DNA of 60,000 bases from Symsagittifera roscoffensis (Eukaryota > Xenacoelomorpha > Acoela > Convolutidae): contig NC_087062.1 in NCBI RefSeq assembly GCF_963678635.1, forward strand, positions 79,363,200 through 79,423,199. The letters are read 5' to 3'. The position numbers and the translations under genes were made by a program. Of the stretch, positions 9,775 to 19,736 are shown one piece after another. Under the pieces are notes generated by a model. The model was given only the letters and a program-made list of their open reading frames with translations. It searched no databases and was not told where the DNA came from. Positions within the stretch are counted from its first letter, which is position 1, and every line of letters begins with the position of its first letter.

Positions 9775-10335
9775 AATGAAGCTCCTTTACAGCAATGGGG
9801 TCAACTAGAAACAACACCAATGAAAACAATTCACATTGACCACAAAGGTCCACTCAGACCAATGAGTAACGGCAAAAACTATTGTTTAGTTGTTGTAGAC
9901 GCATTTTCTCGATATATACAATTATATCCTTGCAAACACGCCGATTCAAAGGAAACAATCAATCTCCTTGAAAAATATATCACATCATTTGGCATTCCAC
10001 AACAAATCATTCATGATAATGGAAGTGCTTTCATAAGCAATGATTTTGTTCATTGGTCATTTGAATTAGGTATTACACTTAGACCAAGAACTACATACGC
10101 ACCGTGGACAAACGGCAAAGTTGAGGTCCAAAATAAACATTTAATTCAATATTTCAGGCATTTTATAAATGATGCTGGTTCTGATTGGTCAGAACTGACA
10201 GACAAATTTGCTTTTGCTCACAACACCGCCGTCAATTCAAGTACTGGTTATACGCCATACGAAATCGTATTTGGCATTAAACCACAAATTCCAATAAGCC
10301 TAAAACTAGGATTATTTCGTGATAATGATAAATGA
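9751..10335 (+). pseudogene. pol: Pol part 4: integrase catalytic core
   Basis: A 194-residue open stretch with a complete DDE triad: the first Asp in TIHIDHKGPL, the second in QIIHDNGSAF, and the Glu in TNGKVEVQNKHL, with normal spacing. The frame ends after GLFRDNDK. From 10336 to about 10483 the reading frame is broken more than once before the C-terminal domain resumes. Confidence 0.88.
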
Positions 10336-10483
10336 TGCATATCAGAATATTGCACCGGCCTTTCACCTCATGTTCATAGTGAAGAAAGTGTAAAAAATGA
10401 GAAAATTGATAAATTACTCCAAAATCCTCAGAAATTTTAAAAAGGGAGAATCTTTTTAAAACAATTTACAGCAATACTTATAT

Positions 10484-11366
10484 ACAATGCCGCCGCGTCA
10501 CTAATCAAGCGCATTATTTTCGAAATCAACATAAGCTAGGTAAGCCAATCCAAATTGGCAGTAAAGTATTGCTTGAAAATAGATCTAAACCACTTTTAAG
10601 GTCACGAAAGCTGCTACATTTAAGATCTGGCCCATATACTGTAGTTGAACAAGTAACAGATGTCAACTATAAAATAGAAAACGACGCAACCTCAGAGAAA
10701 AAAATAGTACACCGCAATCATATTGTTGAATACTTCCCAAAAGAAAACACAATGCCAAAATTGGTTACTGAATATTCAACCGATCCAATATCCGATGGTT
10801 TTTATAATCATCTAACAAATCGACAAATCGACGATTTTAATCAGCCCAAAAAGACTGATTTCGCAAATTATTCCTCTTGGCCAGTGATATCTAGTGGATA
10901 TCAACATATGACAAACCACGATTCTACAATTAGGAAATCTGAACAAAATAAGTCGCCAAAACAAAGTTCTGATTCCGGACAGGAAACTATGAACTTAAGG
11001 ACTTTATTCGAATCAACATCATTCAATCCCGATATACAGCCTATTTCTAGTTCTACGCCATACCCAAAACGTGTATTAAATGAACTAAGTGAACTCGATG
11101 GCCAAAGTAGCTCGCAAAGCCACCGGAACATTAGAACACAGTTTCATGTTTCACCACCCCAAAATTGTTATCAGCTTTCTAATAATTCAGCATGATTTTC
11201 AAATTATGCTCAATTTCCAAATAATTCAGAAAACTACTACAAAAATAGCCTCTATACGCCTATTCCTGAAATCAGCTCAGAAAGGCCAAAAAGAACTAAA
11301 CATCCCACACAAAAATTCGGAAATCCAATTCCATCTAGTCTTATATCCAGATTTGGAAAAAAGTAA
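10484..11366 (+). pseudogene. pol: Pol part 5: integrase GPY/F domain and disordered tail
   Basis: HKLGKPIQIGSKVLLEN leads into RSGPYTVVEQV and VHRNHIVEYFPKE, the GPY/F domain of Ty3/Gypsy integrases. About 200 low-complexity residues rich in Ser, Asn, Gln and Pro follow. TGA 11193-11195 interrupts the tail. The same frame then stays open (ENYYKNSLYTPIPEI) to TAA 11364-11366, the probable original Pol end, 38 bases from the stop codon of the convergent antisense gene. Confidence 0.8.
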
Positions 11367-11386
11367 AGACAAATGGATATGAAAAA

Positions 11387-11398
11387 AATAAATTTATT
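11387..11398. terminator. Palindromic bidirectional poly(A) signal
   Basis: AATAAATTTATT reads AATAAA on both strands. It lies between the pol stop (11366) and the antisense gene stop (11405), so one 12-base palindrome could serve both converging transcripts. Confidence 0.6.
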
Positions 11399-11404
11399 AT
11401 TTTT

Positions 11405-12086
11405 TTAAATTTCGCCCCAAGGCAACTTTGACTCAAAATTATTCGCTATTTCATGTATAATTTTTTTAGCACACAATAATTCTAGAGTCATTTTTTCGCT
11501 AATTTGTCTTGACTGCTTGCTTTTGGCTACTATCTGCAATACCGGCTCGGGTTGCCACGACGCCATTGTAATCCTTTTTAGCATATCTAGCTTTTCTCGT
11601 CCGTTCTCCATGAACATGCTTCTATAGAACTAAAACAACAATAAAAACATTAGTTTCTAAACGAAACAAAAACATTTACGTCAAAATATAACTGTATTAT
11701 TGAAATTGTAATCAAATGCTCAAAAGTATACTCACATCCTCACCAAGGAGCAGACCGATCAACTCTATTGAATCGCTGGACAATTGGTCAATGTCTTCCC
11801 AACAATTGGACATGATATCAGCATTCTTATCCAAATTGAATTTTGTTATTTGGGTTGACCACCATTCGGCTTCCCGCAAAAGCGGAACGTCGAACAAATA
11901 ATTGTCGTTAGTGAATAGTAGGTACTCTACCCTTGAAATAAGGAGATCTGAATTATACATAAATTCAAACATTTTTTTTCTCTCCTCCTTTTTCTCATTA
12001 CTTATATCCCAAAGCGGAATATTTTTCAAAGGCTGTAATTTTTCTGGATACTTGAGCCGGTTATCTGAATCGTCTTTTGTAGCCAT
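11405..12086 (-). CDS. Two-exon antisense accessory gene of the retroelement, function unknown
   Basis: Exon 1 is 12086-11736 (117 codons). The intron is 11735-11630 (106 nt; GTGAGT donor, TTGTTGTTTTAG acceptor). Exon 2 is 11629-11405 (74 codons plus TAA). Both exons stay open and join in phase 0 to give 191 aa. The protein is hydrophilic. Around residues 45-75 it has aromatic-rich stretches (RVEYLLFTNDNYLF, EAEWWSTQI), then acidic leucine-rich helices. Exon 2 is basic and helical. No signal peptide, membrane segment or recognised domain. The gene is convergent with pol and divergent from env. It has no disabling change although pol on the other strand has many. It could be a captured host gene or a regulatory protein comparable in layout to antisense genes of some retroviruses; this is inference. 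Confidence 0.7.
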
Positions 12087-12483
12087 ATTTTCAATCAGTT
12101 AGTACTCAATAAATTCAAGACGAAAGCTTCTACTAAAGTACTAATCTCTGACCAAATGGTGAGAACATATGGTTATTTGCAAACTCAAACATATGGTTAA
12201 AGCAAACATGCTTATCACTACCGTCTTAACTTGCAAACTAAACCCCTCCCAACGGCCGTAGACACGTGCCAGTAAAAACAAATACGCACAGTATAGTATG
12301 TCAATTATAACTGAACAGCCGGCTTTGCTAAAACCTGTCTTAAACAAATAAATTTTATCAGAATCTGATCTTTATAAACCAGCAAAAATAAGCCCAGAAT
12401 CATTCTTTCAAAAACTTCTCAACCTCCGAAACATTCCTCTGATACTTCTCAGCAATTGCAAAAATCAATCAATTTCAAAAATA
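12087..12483. promoter_or_regulatory. Divergent promoter region between the antisense gene and env
   Basis: About 400 bases separate the two divergent start codons, with no reading frame of note. On the + strand TTTATAAA lies at 12371-12378. Short repeats of ACATATGGTTA type occur at about 12166 and 12190. The left copy is bases 14-410. Confidence 0.4.
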
Positions 12484-13623
12484 ATGTCTCAAATCACCGA
12501 TCTCGAAGAAGGTGAAATAATGGACCTTGATCAATCAACGGACCAAGTAATCGATAAATTGCTGAAAGTAAGTATAATTTCTATTTTCCGCCACCGTCTA
12601 AAACAAAAATTTTTTTGGTTAGCTATATACACTCTTTTAATATTTCCCCAACAGATCTGCGCTTTTAATCCAGAGGACAATCTCTACGCTAATACAGCAA
12701 AAGATCTAAAAATTGCGCATTTTGATTGTCAACTAATGATATCGAATAAAATGTTCTCACTTAAAAAAGTAGCTTCCTGTAAAATACAACCTGAAAATAT
12801 CGAAACTACAACAGCCGAGGTTACTCTTTACCAACGGCATTATAGTACAAAAATTGACGCGACATTTTGTCGTATAAAACACCAATCTATCCGATGGTTT
12901 TGTGATTCTTTCGATTCAAGCGGAATAGACGCTCGCCAAAATATAATCACAACTGATATACACATTTCCCCTGATACTTGTAAGCACGCCGCCGAACGGG
13001 GATATGTTAACTTAGGATACTCAAAAAATATTCCTTTTCGCTTTGACGAAAAAATCGTCACAAGTACAAACAGAGGCAAAGTTGATGGCGAATACCACAA
13101 CGAATGCAGCGATCGTTCTTGGATCCATTTGGATACTTTCGAATCATACATGCAAAATATTTCCTTAACTGTCAATCTAAAAGATGGCACCGTTAATAAC
13201 TGGCAAAACATTCCATTACCTTGTCCTGTATATAAAAAGGGATGTGAAACAACATCACTCGACCCTTTTGCATATACTTGGAACGAGCCCGAAAACTGCA
13301 TTTTTTCGGTTCTCAAAAAATTCGAAGCAAAAATGATTCGAAATGAAGAAAATTTTTATTTTGTAAAAGACTCTTTTACTAAAATATCCAACCACCATAC
13401 TCGAGGTAGAGACACTCAACAATTTATGCTAAAAATACTAAATAAACCACAATCTTTATGTGGACAACCAAAAATAGTCTACCCGACCCAATACGAATCA
13501 TTGTTCATAGCATACCAACACGGTTTTAATATGGATACTGGTTTACAAATAAACCCGAGTGCTAATACAGGAATTATTCATTCGGAACCAAATTTGACTT
13601 ACGTAAAATACGCAAAAAAATGA
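12484..13623 (+). CDS. env: Env-like glycoprotein, N-terminal part (right copy)
   Basis: The same 379-aa frame as at 411-1550, with one residue changed (Ile to Phe, base 12865). It keeps the signal-peptide-like segment, the 87-nt intron-like segment (12568-12654) and the A7 run just before the stop, so the frameshift is shared by both copies. The original protein would continue in the +1 frame. Confidence 0.65.
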   Translation: MSQITDLEEGEIMDLDQSTDQVIDKLLKVSIISIFRHRLKQKFFWLAIYTLLIFPQQICAFNPEDNLYANTAKDLKIAHFDCQLMISNKMFSLKKVASCKIQPENIETTTAEVTLYQRHYSTKIDATFCRIKHQSIRWFCDSFDSSGIDARQNIITTDIHISPDTCKHAAERGYVNLGYSKNIPFRFDEKIVTSTNRGKVDGEYHNECSDRSWIHLDTFESYMQNISLTVNLKDGTVNNWQNIPLPCPVYKKGCETTSLDPFAYTWNEPENCIFSVLKKFEAKMIRNEENFYFVKDSFTKISNHHTRGRDTQQFMLKILNKPQSLCGQPKIVYPTQYESLFIAYQHGFNMDTGLQINPSANTGIIHSEPNLTYVKYAKK

Positions 13624-13708
13624 AAATTATCCCTTTGCACCGGGACAAATAGACTATGAAGCTCATCTAGGAACAAAACTAGATTTTATTCTTTTTCGAA
13701 GCTTTTAC

Positions 13709-14740
13709 ATGCTTCGAACTGCCGAATTGGCACTTTTAACGAATCAATGTGAGTTAGAACGCTCCATGATTCTCAATACTTTAATGCTCTCTATCGAAAG
13801 CCCGCGTTTAGCCGGCTATATTTTGACCCGAAGTAGGTCTATGTTTTTAGAGACCAATGGCAATGTTGCCTGGCTCTACCACTGCCCAAAATTTTATTCT
13901 CCATTACAATTAATGGATGCATGCTATAATCGGATACCAATTATGTATCGCGAAAAAATTCATTTCGTCGACCCGATCACTCGACAAACTTTTAAATCGG
14001 CAGATCAACAAGACTGCTCCGATAAACATTTAAATCTTTATCAACTAGATGTTGATAACGATAATTCTTGGATCGAACTCACACCCTCTATTACTAGAGT
14101 AAAAGGTCCAGATCTTTTTAATCCGAAAGAAATTAATCGGCAAGTAAAACACTCTCTTGCATCTAGTCATGATGCTTCTATTTACACTTATGCTCAAATG
14201 CAAAAATTTTGGAGCATGATTACTGATCACTCTGAAATGAAGGGTATTTTACAAAAAGTATCCCAAACTTTTCTTAATGCAAGAAAACACTTCTATCCGG
14301 ACTCGAGTAGTCAATACGGATCTATGCAAAACATATATTTAGATTATCTTATCTCGCTTGATTTTTGGAAGAACGAGTACACTCGTGTTTTTGGTACAAT
14401 ACAGTACTATTTAGAAAGATGCGGAATAATATTCGCCTCTTTCCTTTTCGTCAAGTTTATACTCGACGCTCTTGTATTTGTAATAAAAGTATTACACATA
14501 CACAAACTAACCGGCCGAACTCTTCATTTCGGAAAAATTATGTTAGCCGCCTCTTACAATATACTTTTCACTTCTATAGTGACTTCAATATTTGCTCAAA
14601 ATGAGAGCGATCAAAATATTGAGCTTGATCATAGGCCTCAGGCACCTCAACAAGAGGATTCTGAAAACGAAAATCAGGGTAAAATTTATCCTAGACTCCA
14701 ACTAGTCGATTATAATAATCGACCCGCTGTACCGGTCTAA
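13709..14740 (+). CDS. env: Env-like glycoprotein, C-terminal part (right copy)
   Basis: The same 343-residue frame as 1636-2667, with two residue changes: Ser for Cys (base 13899) and Phe for Leu (base 14479) in the first hydrophobic segment. The Cys/Ser site may matter for disulphide pairing, so one copy may be damaged there. The frame is open from 13607. Confidence 0.65.
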   Translation: MLRTAELALLTNQCELERSMILNTLMLSIESPRLAGYILTRSRSMFLETNGNVAWLYHCPKFYSPLQLMDACYNRIPIMYREKIHFVDPITRQTFKSADQQDCSDKHLNLYQLDVDNDNSWIELTPSITRVKGPDLFNPKEINRQVKHSLASSHDASIYTYAQMQKFWSMITDHSEMKGILQKVSQTFLNARKHFYPDSSSQYGSMQNIYLDYLISLDFWKNEYTRVFGTIQYYLERCGIIFASFLFVKFILDALVFVIKVLHIHKLTGRTLHFGKIMLAASYNILFTSIVTSIFAQNESDQNIELDHRPQAPQQEDSENENQGKIYPRLQLVDYNNRPAVPV

Positions 14741-14760
14741 TTTATTCTATGTTTTAGGAT

Positions 14761-15330
14761 ATGCCCACTGATCTTCCTCACACTCCACTTGAAGAAGACT
14801 TGCTCGATTTCGAAAACCTTCTGTCTCTAAATGACCCTATGGAAATGCCATCCAAAATAATCAACCTGATTAATCAACCAAAATTGAATACCAATTTTAA
14901 AATTCCAAAAGTGAAAAATTCTAATTGCATTCAAAAGAGAAAAGCAATTGTCCGACCTTTCAAAATTCTCCCCTCTTCTTCAACTAGGCGAAACCTAGAA
15001 TCTGAAGCTGTAATAGTTCACCAATCCGCAAACTCTCTAGAACTTGAATCAAAAATCGCGATTCAAGTCAAAAAGGAACAAAACCTCAGCCCCAGGAAAC
15101 CACCAAATTTTGACACCAGTCTAAATTATGCGCTCTCTCCCTTTATTAACCGATTTAAGATAGACACCTATCACCCTTACCAAAACGGTAACGGTGCATA
15201 CCGTCTGGTTAATGCACAAATCCCCCATCAACACATTTGTGTTCCTGCAGCCTTAATAACTGCCCAAATGCAGACTCCAATCCTTGACTCCTACACGGAT
15301 CAAGTGCAAAAGAATGACTTAAATACATAA
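14761..15330 (+). CDS. Unknown 189-aa ORF downstream of env (right copy)
   Basis: Copy of 2688-3257 with Ala in place of Thr. Intact, hydrophilic, 20 bases after the env stop. No family recognised. Confidence 0.5.
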   Translation: MPTDLPHTPLEEDLLDFENLLSLNDPMEMPSKIINLINQPKLNTNFKIPKVKNSNCIQKRKAIVRPFKILPSSSTRRNLESEAVIVHQSANSLELESKIAIQVKKEQNLSPRKPPNFDTSLNYALSPFINRFKIDTYHPYQNGNGAYRLVNAQIPHQHICVPAALITAQMQTPILDSYTDQVQKNDLNT

Positions 15331-17210
15331 ATGACTTAAATCGCATCAACCAAATGCAGTAAACCATAACAGTGCTCCGGGAAAAAAATAAGGATCTCAG
15401 CAATAAATATCTGAGCCTAAAAACCCAGGTGGAAGGAAACTATTAGTTTCAAGACTATCTATTAACCTCCGTTTATTTTTTTTCTCCAACTGTGATTTGG
15501 CCGCCGCCACTTTACAAAGTATGTATGCTTCTACAATTATAGTCCAGTATTGCTGATAAGTATATTCGCTAAACCAAATTTGAAAAATTGTATTTGATAT
15601 ATTTCTCAAAAGTATCCAGCTGTGATTTGGCCGCCGCCACTGCTCTACTCTACATGCACATACACCACAAGCAGCCATTCTTCAACCGACTACAAGCAGC
15701 CATTCTTCAACCGACTACAAGCGGCCATTCTTCAACCGACTACAAGCAGCCATCCATCAACCGACTACACTACAAGCCGCCACTTTACGAACAAACTACC
15801 AAGATCAGAATAAAAACTTTACGCAAACTTTATTAAAACTTTTTCGATGTTTTGTAAATTATATTATGCTTTTAAATTTTTTATTAACGGGTATCACCGT
15901 TTAACAATCACCCTATAAGATGGTTGGATGTTCTGAATTGAAATCAGAAACACAATTATAAACTTTTACCATATGTTCTGACTTGAAATCAGAAACATAA
16001 TTCTTAAACTTTTGACTTGAAATTTCGTGTTTGCTCGGTTGATAAAATATCACCAAAAGCAAACATTACAGCATGTGTTGTTTCTTTCAGATTGATTTAA
16101 CCAACAGATGGAATGTTGAAAATATCAAAATCTACGGTATATAAGCCAAGCGAAAATATACCAAATATCACTTCATCACTTTCTCAAAATCACAAATCTC
16201 ACAACTAATCTCATACTGAGACCCCCAACCATCCTAATAACCAAAATCTCAAATCTCTATCTCGATAACTATCAATCCATACCCCAATGTCTCTTGATAT
16301 AAAATTGATGTGTGTCCTCTATATTTGAAATAATATACCTATTTACGAGTGAAAGAAACTTTGTCTGTTGAATAAGAATAGTAAAGTCTTAGCAACATTC
16401 AGAAAGACCCCTTGTTCTAACTAGCTGCGATTTGGTCGATCGCATAAGTTAAGTCAAGTTAGTTCGGAATATAATAAACGAGAATGAGTGATATCTTCCG
16501 AGAAGTTTCTGAAATAGTCGCCAAAAACTATGATGTTCAACGCATAAAAGACAAAATATTATTGTAATATGCCCAACCTTTTTTCTTCCTAACTGAACAC
16601 ACAGTTTACGAAGATCACTTATATCTTTAGAGATACTAAAACTATCCTCTGACAGTTCCACAGACACTATGAAAAAAAACTTTTTCACTCAACTTTTTCA
16701 CTCCGAAAAAAATGAAGTTTTAGTAATTCATTAAGCAAAGAAAAGAATTTCCACAGATTATGTTAAAACCAATTGCTCTAAAGGTTAGCTAAAATTCATG
16801 ATCGAAACCACCACCAGTGAATAAATTACACTCCAAAATTAAGAAACGAACTGGATCAAACTTAAAGCATAGGAAAATTTTGAAAAATTGAACTTTACAA
16901 AAACTACGGGTGTTCTACAGTATATTTTCTGGGGGCCACAATTAGAAAATATTAATTCTAACAATTCATCATTTTCAAAGAGACATTCATACAAATACGT
17001 TTGTGTGTTTGAACGCCAACGCTTCAGTCTATAAAGATTATGCAATGAAACCTAAATTATAGTGATTGCAGTCAAAATTAAGTTTCGATTATCACTTTTA
17101 AATTTTAAAATAAAAAAGCTGAAACTTTGAATTCAAAACCAAGATTTTTGAACACAAAGAACATTGTACCCAACTTTAGACAAGTAACGTTTCAGCTTGG
17201 AAAGTAAAAT
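15331..17210 (+). promoter_or_regulatory. LTR-like non-coding region (right copy) and array end
   Basis: Copy of 3258-5137, with the minisatellite (15668-15778), AATAAA (about 15809), direct repeats (15928-16016) and TATA box (16138-16145). Identity with the left copy stops at 17210, and unrelated DNA follows. If the real LTR ends before about 16420, the remaining 800 bases are the truncated 5' part of a third unit. Confidence 0.5.
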
Positions 17211-18226
17211 TTTAGAGCAATATCTATCTTAGAAATCGTTCCAAATTGTTTGAAGTAAGCTTATTTGCCATAACTGATTTGTTACAAGAAGCAAGATCTA
17301 TCCTTTTGTACTTTATATGGCGCGTGGGGATGATTTTTTCAAAAAACCTAAAATTTTAGAAAAAAAGTTCATTTTATTTCATTACATTTAACTTTTTTAT
17401 TTTTTATGTTACTACTGCTCCATAAACTTTAAAAGGCAGTCGGAACATTCAGGGCTTCGCAATCTGGTTTTTTGTTTTTCATTTTTTCAGCTGAAAGACA
17501 TCAATGCCCTTAATGCAAAAATTTGGAGAAAGTTTTGCAATCACCTTTCGACCTCAACGCCACTCAAAAAATTGTCCATTGTTACTATTTTGGGGCCATT
17601 TTTAGCTGAATGATGCGAAAAAAATTGCTGAAGACGCCTTATTAAACGTTGTCTCATCAATATTGGAGTCAAAATTAGTCTAGGGGATAACCCTAATCAA
17701 ACAGGCAAGACCTCGTGCTCTTCAATTTAGGGCAAATAAAATCAACTAAAATTTACCAAGAACTCAAATATAGCATTTTTTGTTATGATCTGAACTTTAT
17801 CCGCTGAAAACAAATTAGTTCGCTCAAGCAAAAAGTTACAAATCTCGGCAGTCTTTTAGTTACTGTAGAAGTTTAAGCAACGGTTTTTTTTCAGACAAAA
17901 CTTCAACTGGCGTCAACATGCAGTCCTTTTTTTCAAAACATTTTTGGCAAGCAAAAAAAACTATTACAATGAAAAATTTCAAATATGAAATGATATTTCA
18001 CCTGCAACCTTTTTGACCAAATTTATTTTGTGGGTTTAGAAATTGTAAATTTGGCAAAATTCTGGACGAATTTACTCCTGTTTTTAAAACAAGTTCTCTG
18101 TGATGCCGGGTTCCGGTAGTAAAATCGTTCTCAGCTATATCGAGGCGAATTAATTGATCGTTTAACTACTATACTACAGAAAAAGAAACAGATCATATTT
18201 TATAGCTTATCAAAGTATTTAGGATC
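17211..18226. other. Non-coding interval
   Basis: AT-rich DNA with many T/A homopolymers and no supported gene. A short stretch at about 17432-17455 (GGCAGTCGGAACATTCAGGG) resembles 18662-18685, a minor dispersed repeat. Confidence 0.5.
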
Positions 18227-18234
18227 ATCCACAG

Positions 18235-18654
18235 CAGGGGCGGATATAGGATTTTCTCGAGGGGGGCGGCAGCGGATTTTCAACAAAATTCGCAACATTT
18301 TTCTTCTTTTTTTTGGTCAACCAAATTGATTTTTCGAGTTCTCCTAAAGCACTAAAGGACCCTGTTTTAGCCAAATTTTCAGTTGAGTCAAACTTTTGAA
18401 AAAACTGGCAAAAACAAGCGTTGTTAGGCATTTTTTGGAAGTTTTTTGGCCAAAAAGTTGTGCTTTTTTGACCCGCGCTACCCCTCAAAATGAGTACATT
18501 TTGTCGAAAAATGTTTAGGGTCCGTCACCAAAAATGGATATCTCAAAATAGTACAAAGGGGGGACCATTTGCGTCGGATGCGGTCGAGACCCTGAGGGGG
18601 GGGGGGGTTAGAGGGCGTCCGCTCCCTCGCCCCTCTCACGTAAATCCACCCCTG
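18235..18654 (+). mobile_element. hAT-type MITE (420 bp) with 8-bp target duplication
   Basis: The element starts CAGGGGCGGATATAGG and ends with the complement of CAGGGGTGGATTTACG. It is flanked on both sides by ATCCACAG (18227-18234 and 18655-18662), an 8-bp duplication typical of hAT elements. The interior has a poly-G run after CTCGAG and no transposase frame. Related sequences lie at 37557-37700, 37722-37896, 38576-38880 and 47216-47606, and end-like fragments at about 18713 and 55241. Confidence 0.88.
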
Positions 18655-19205
18655 ATCCACAGGGCAGTGGGAACACTCAGGGCTTTGCGATATACGAGCA
18701 GCCTTGTTCATGGGCGGATTTAGGGGGGTGGGGCGACGGACGTTCCGTTTCTTCTCGGCGATTCGACCACCTCACTAACCAAAGGGCCTTCATTTGGTAT
18801 AATTTTATGGAATCCATTTTTGGCCCAACTTTTTCAAAATAGAGTGGACTTTTTTAAACCAAATTTGAGAGTACAGAAAATACACAGTTCGTTTGTTTGG
18901 GTCTTTTCCCCGTTTCTTCTCCTCGCATAACAAATTTTCTATTTTTATAGTTACCTTTACGTGTAATGAAGTCTAGATGCGTCGAGTTATGATGCAAAGT
19001 ATCAAAAAACATTTTTTCACAATTGTTAATTTGTTCAACAGGTAAAAAAAATTTCATTAAATAATGGTCATGCTAAAATGTGGGGAGAGTAGGAACGAGC
19101 CTTCTGTCCAGGCAAATTTTTACTTTGCTATATATTTGATACTTCCTACAATATTTTAACCAACATACTTGTTGATTGTTTTACCCAATATTTTCGTTCT
19201 GACCA

Positions 19206-19412
19206 TTGAAAATAGGTAGGAGTTTTGTATTCGGGTGTGTTTTACTTCTTTTCTTTTTTGTTTTCATCCTGAGGTATATCATACTGAATTCTTTTCAGTC
19301 GTGGTTCGAACGACTTTTCAAAACTTTGAAAAAATTCTCTGAGTGTGAAGAAAAACCCGTTTGAATTTTTTGAATTTTGGTCTAATTTCGAACGAATAAG
19401 GTGAGTGAACAG
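19206..19412 (+). repeat. Dispersed repeat, copy 1
   Basis: TTTGTATTCGGGTGTGTTTTA and the following 180 bases match the reverse complement of about 45790-46015 at moderate identity. No coding capacity. Confidence 0.6.
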
Positions 19413-19736
19413 GCTTATTTTGATTTTCAACTAAAACATATAAACAAATAATTGTCCCTATGAGTGGATTTTTATGATATCAAAGCCGTTTCAGTCCTGA
19501 TTCGAACGACATTAGAAAGTTGTCCCAGTGTCGAGAAAAGATGTCATTCATTCTATTCGATCTCATGAAAAACTTACGAATAGTTTGAATTGAAACTGAT
19601 ACAAACATCCGAAACGTTTTGAATTGACAACCAGAACAAACAATAGCAATCATTATTATTGATTCATGAAGTAACTCTCAGCTGTAAATACAATTAATTG
19701 AGTGTCACTAAGGTTGACTATTTATTAACATACAAC

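Larger units (their letters stand above)
1..17210 (+). mobile_element. Tandem env-bearing Ty3/Gypsy-type retroelement array, 12,073-bp period
   Basis: Bases 1-5137 recur at 12074-17210 at a constant offset of 12,073, with four substitutions seen by eye (792/12865, 1826/13899, 2406/14479, 2934/15007) and no indel. The sequence between them (5138-12073) carries gag end, pol and an antisense gene, so the window shows the tail of one unit, one whole unit, and the start of a third cut off at 17210 where unrelated DNA begins. The simplest reading is tandem elements sharing LTRs, as arises from LTR-LTR recombination or concatemer integration. A segmental duplication or an assembly artefact gives the same pattern. 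Pol domains and their order place it in Ty3/Gypsy. No primer-binding site or exact LTR end could be fixed. Confidence 0.85.

Noticed and set aside
18225-18723. Frames with proline/glycine-rich translations
   Set aside because: They are created by the poly-G runs of a hAT MITE and have no coding support.
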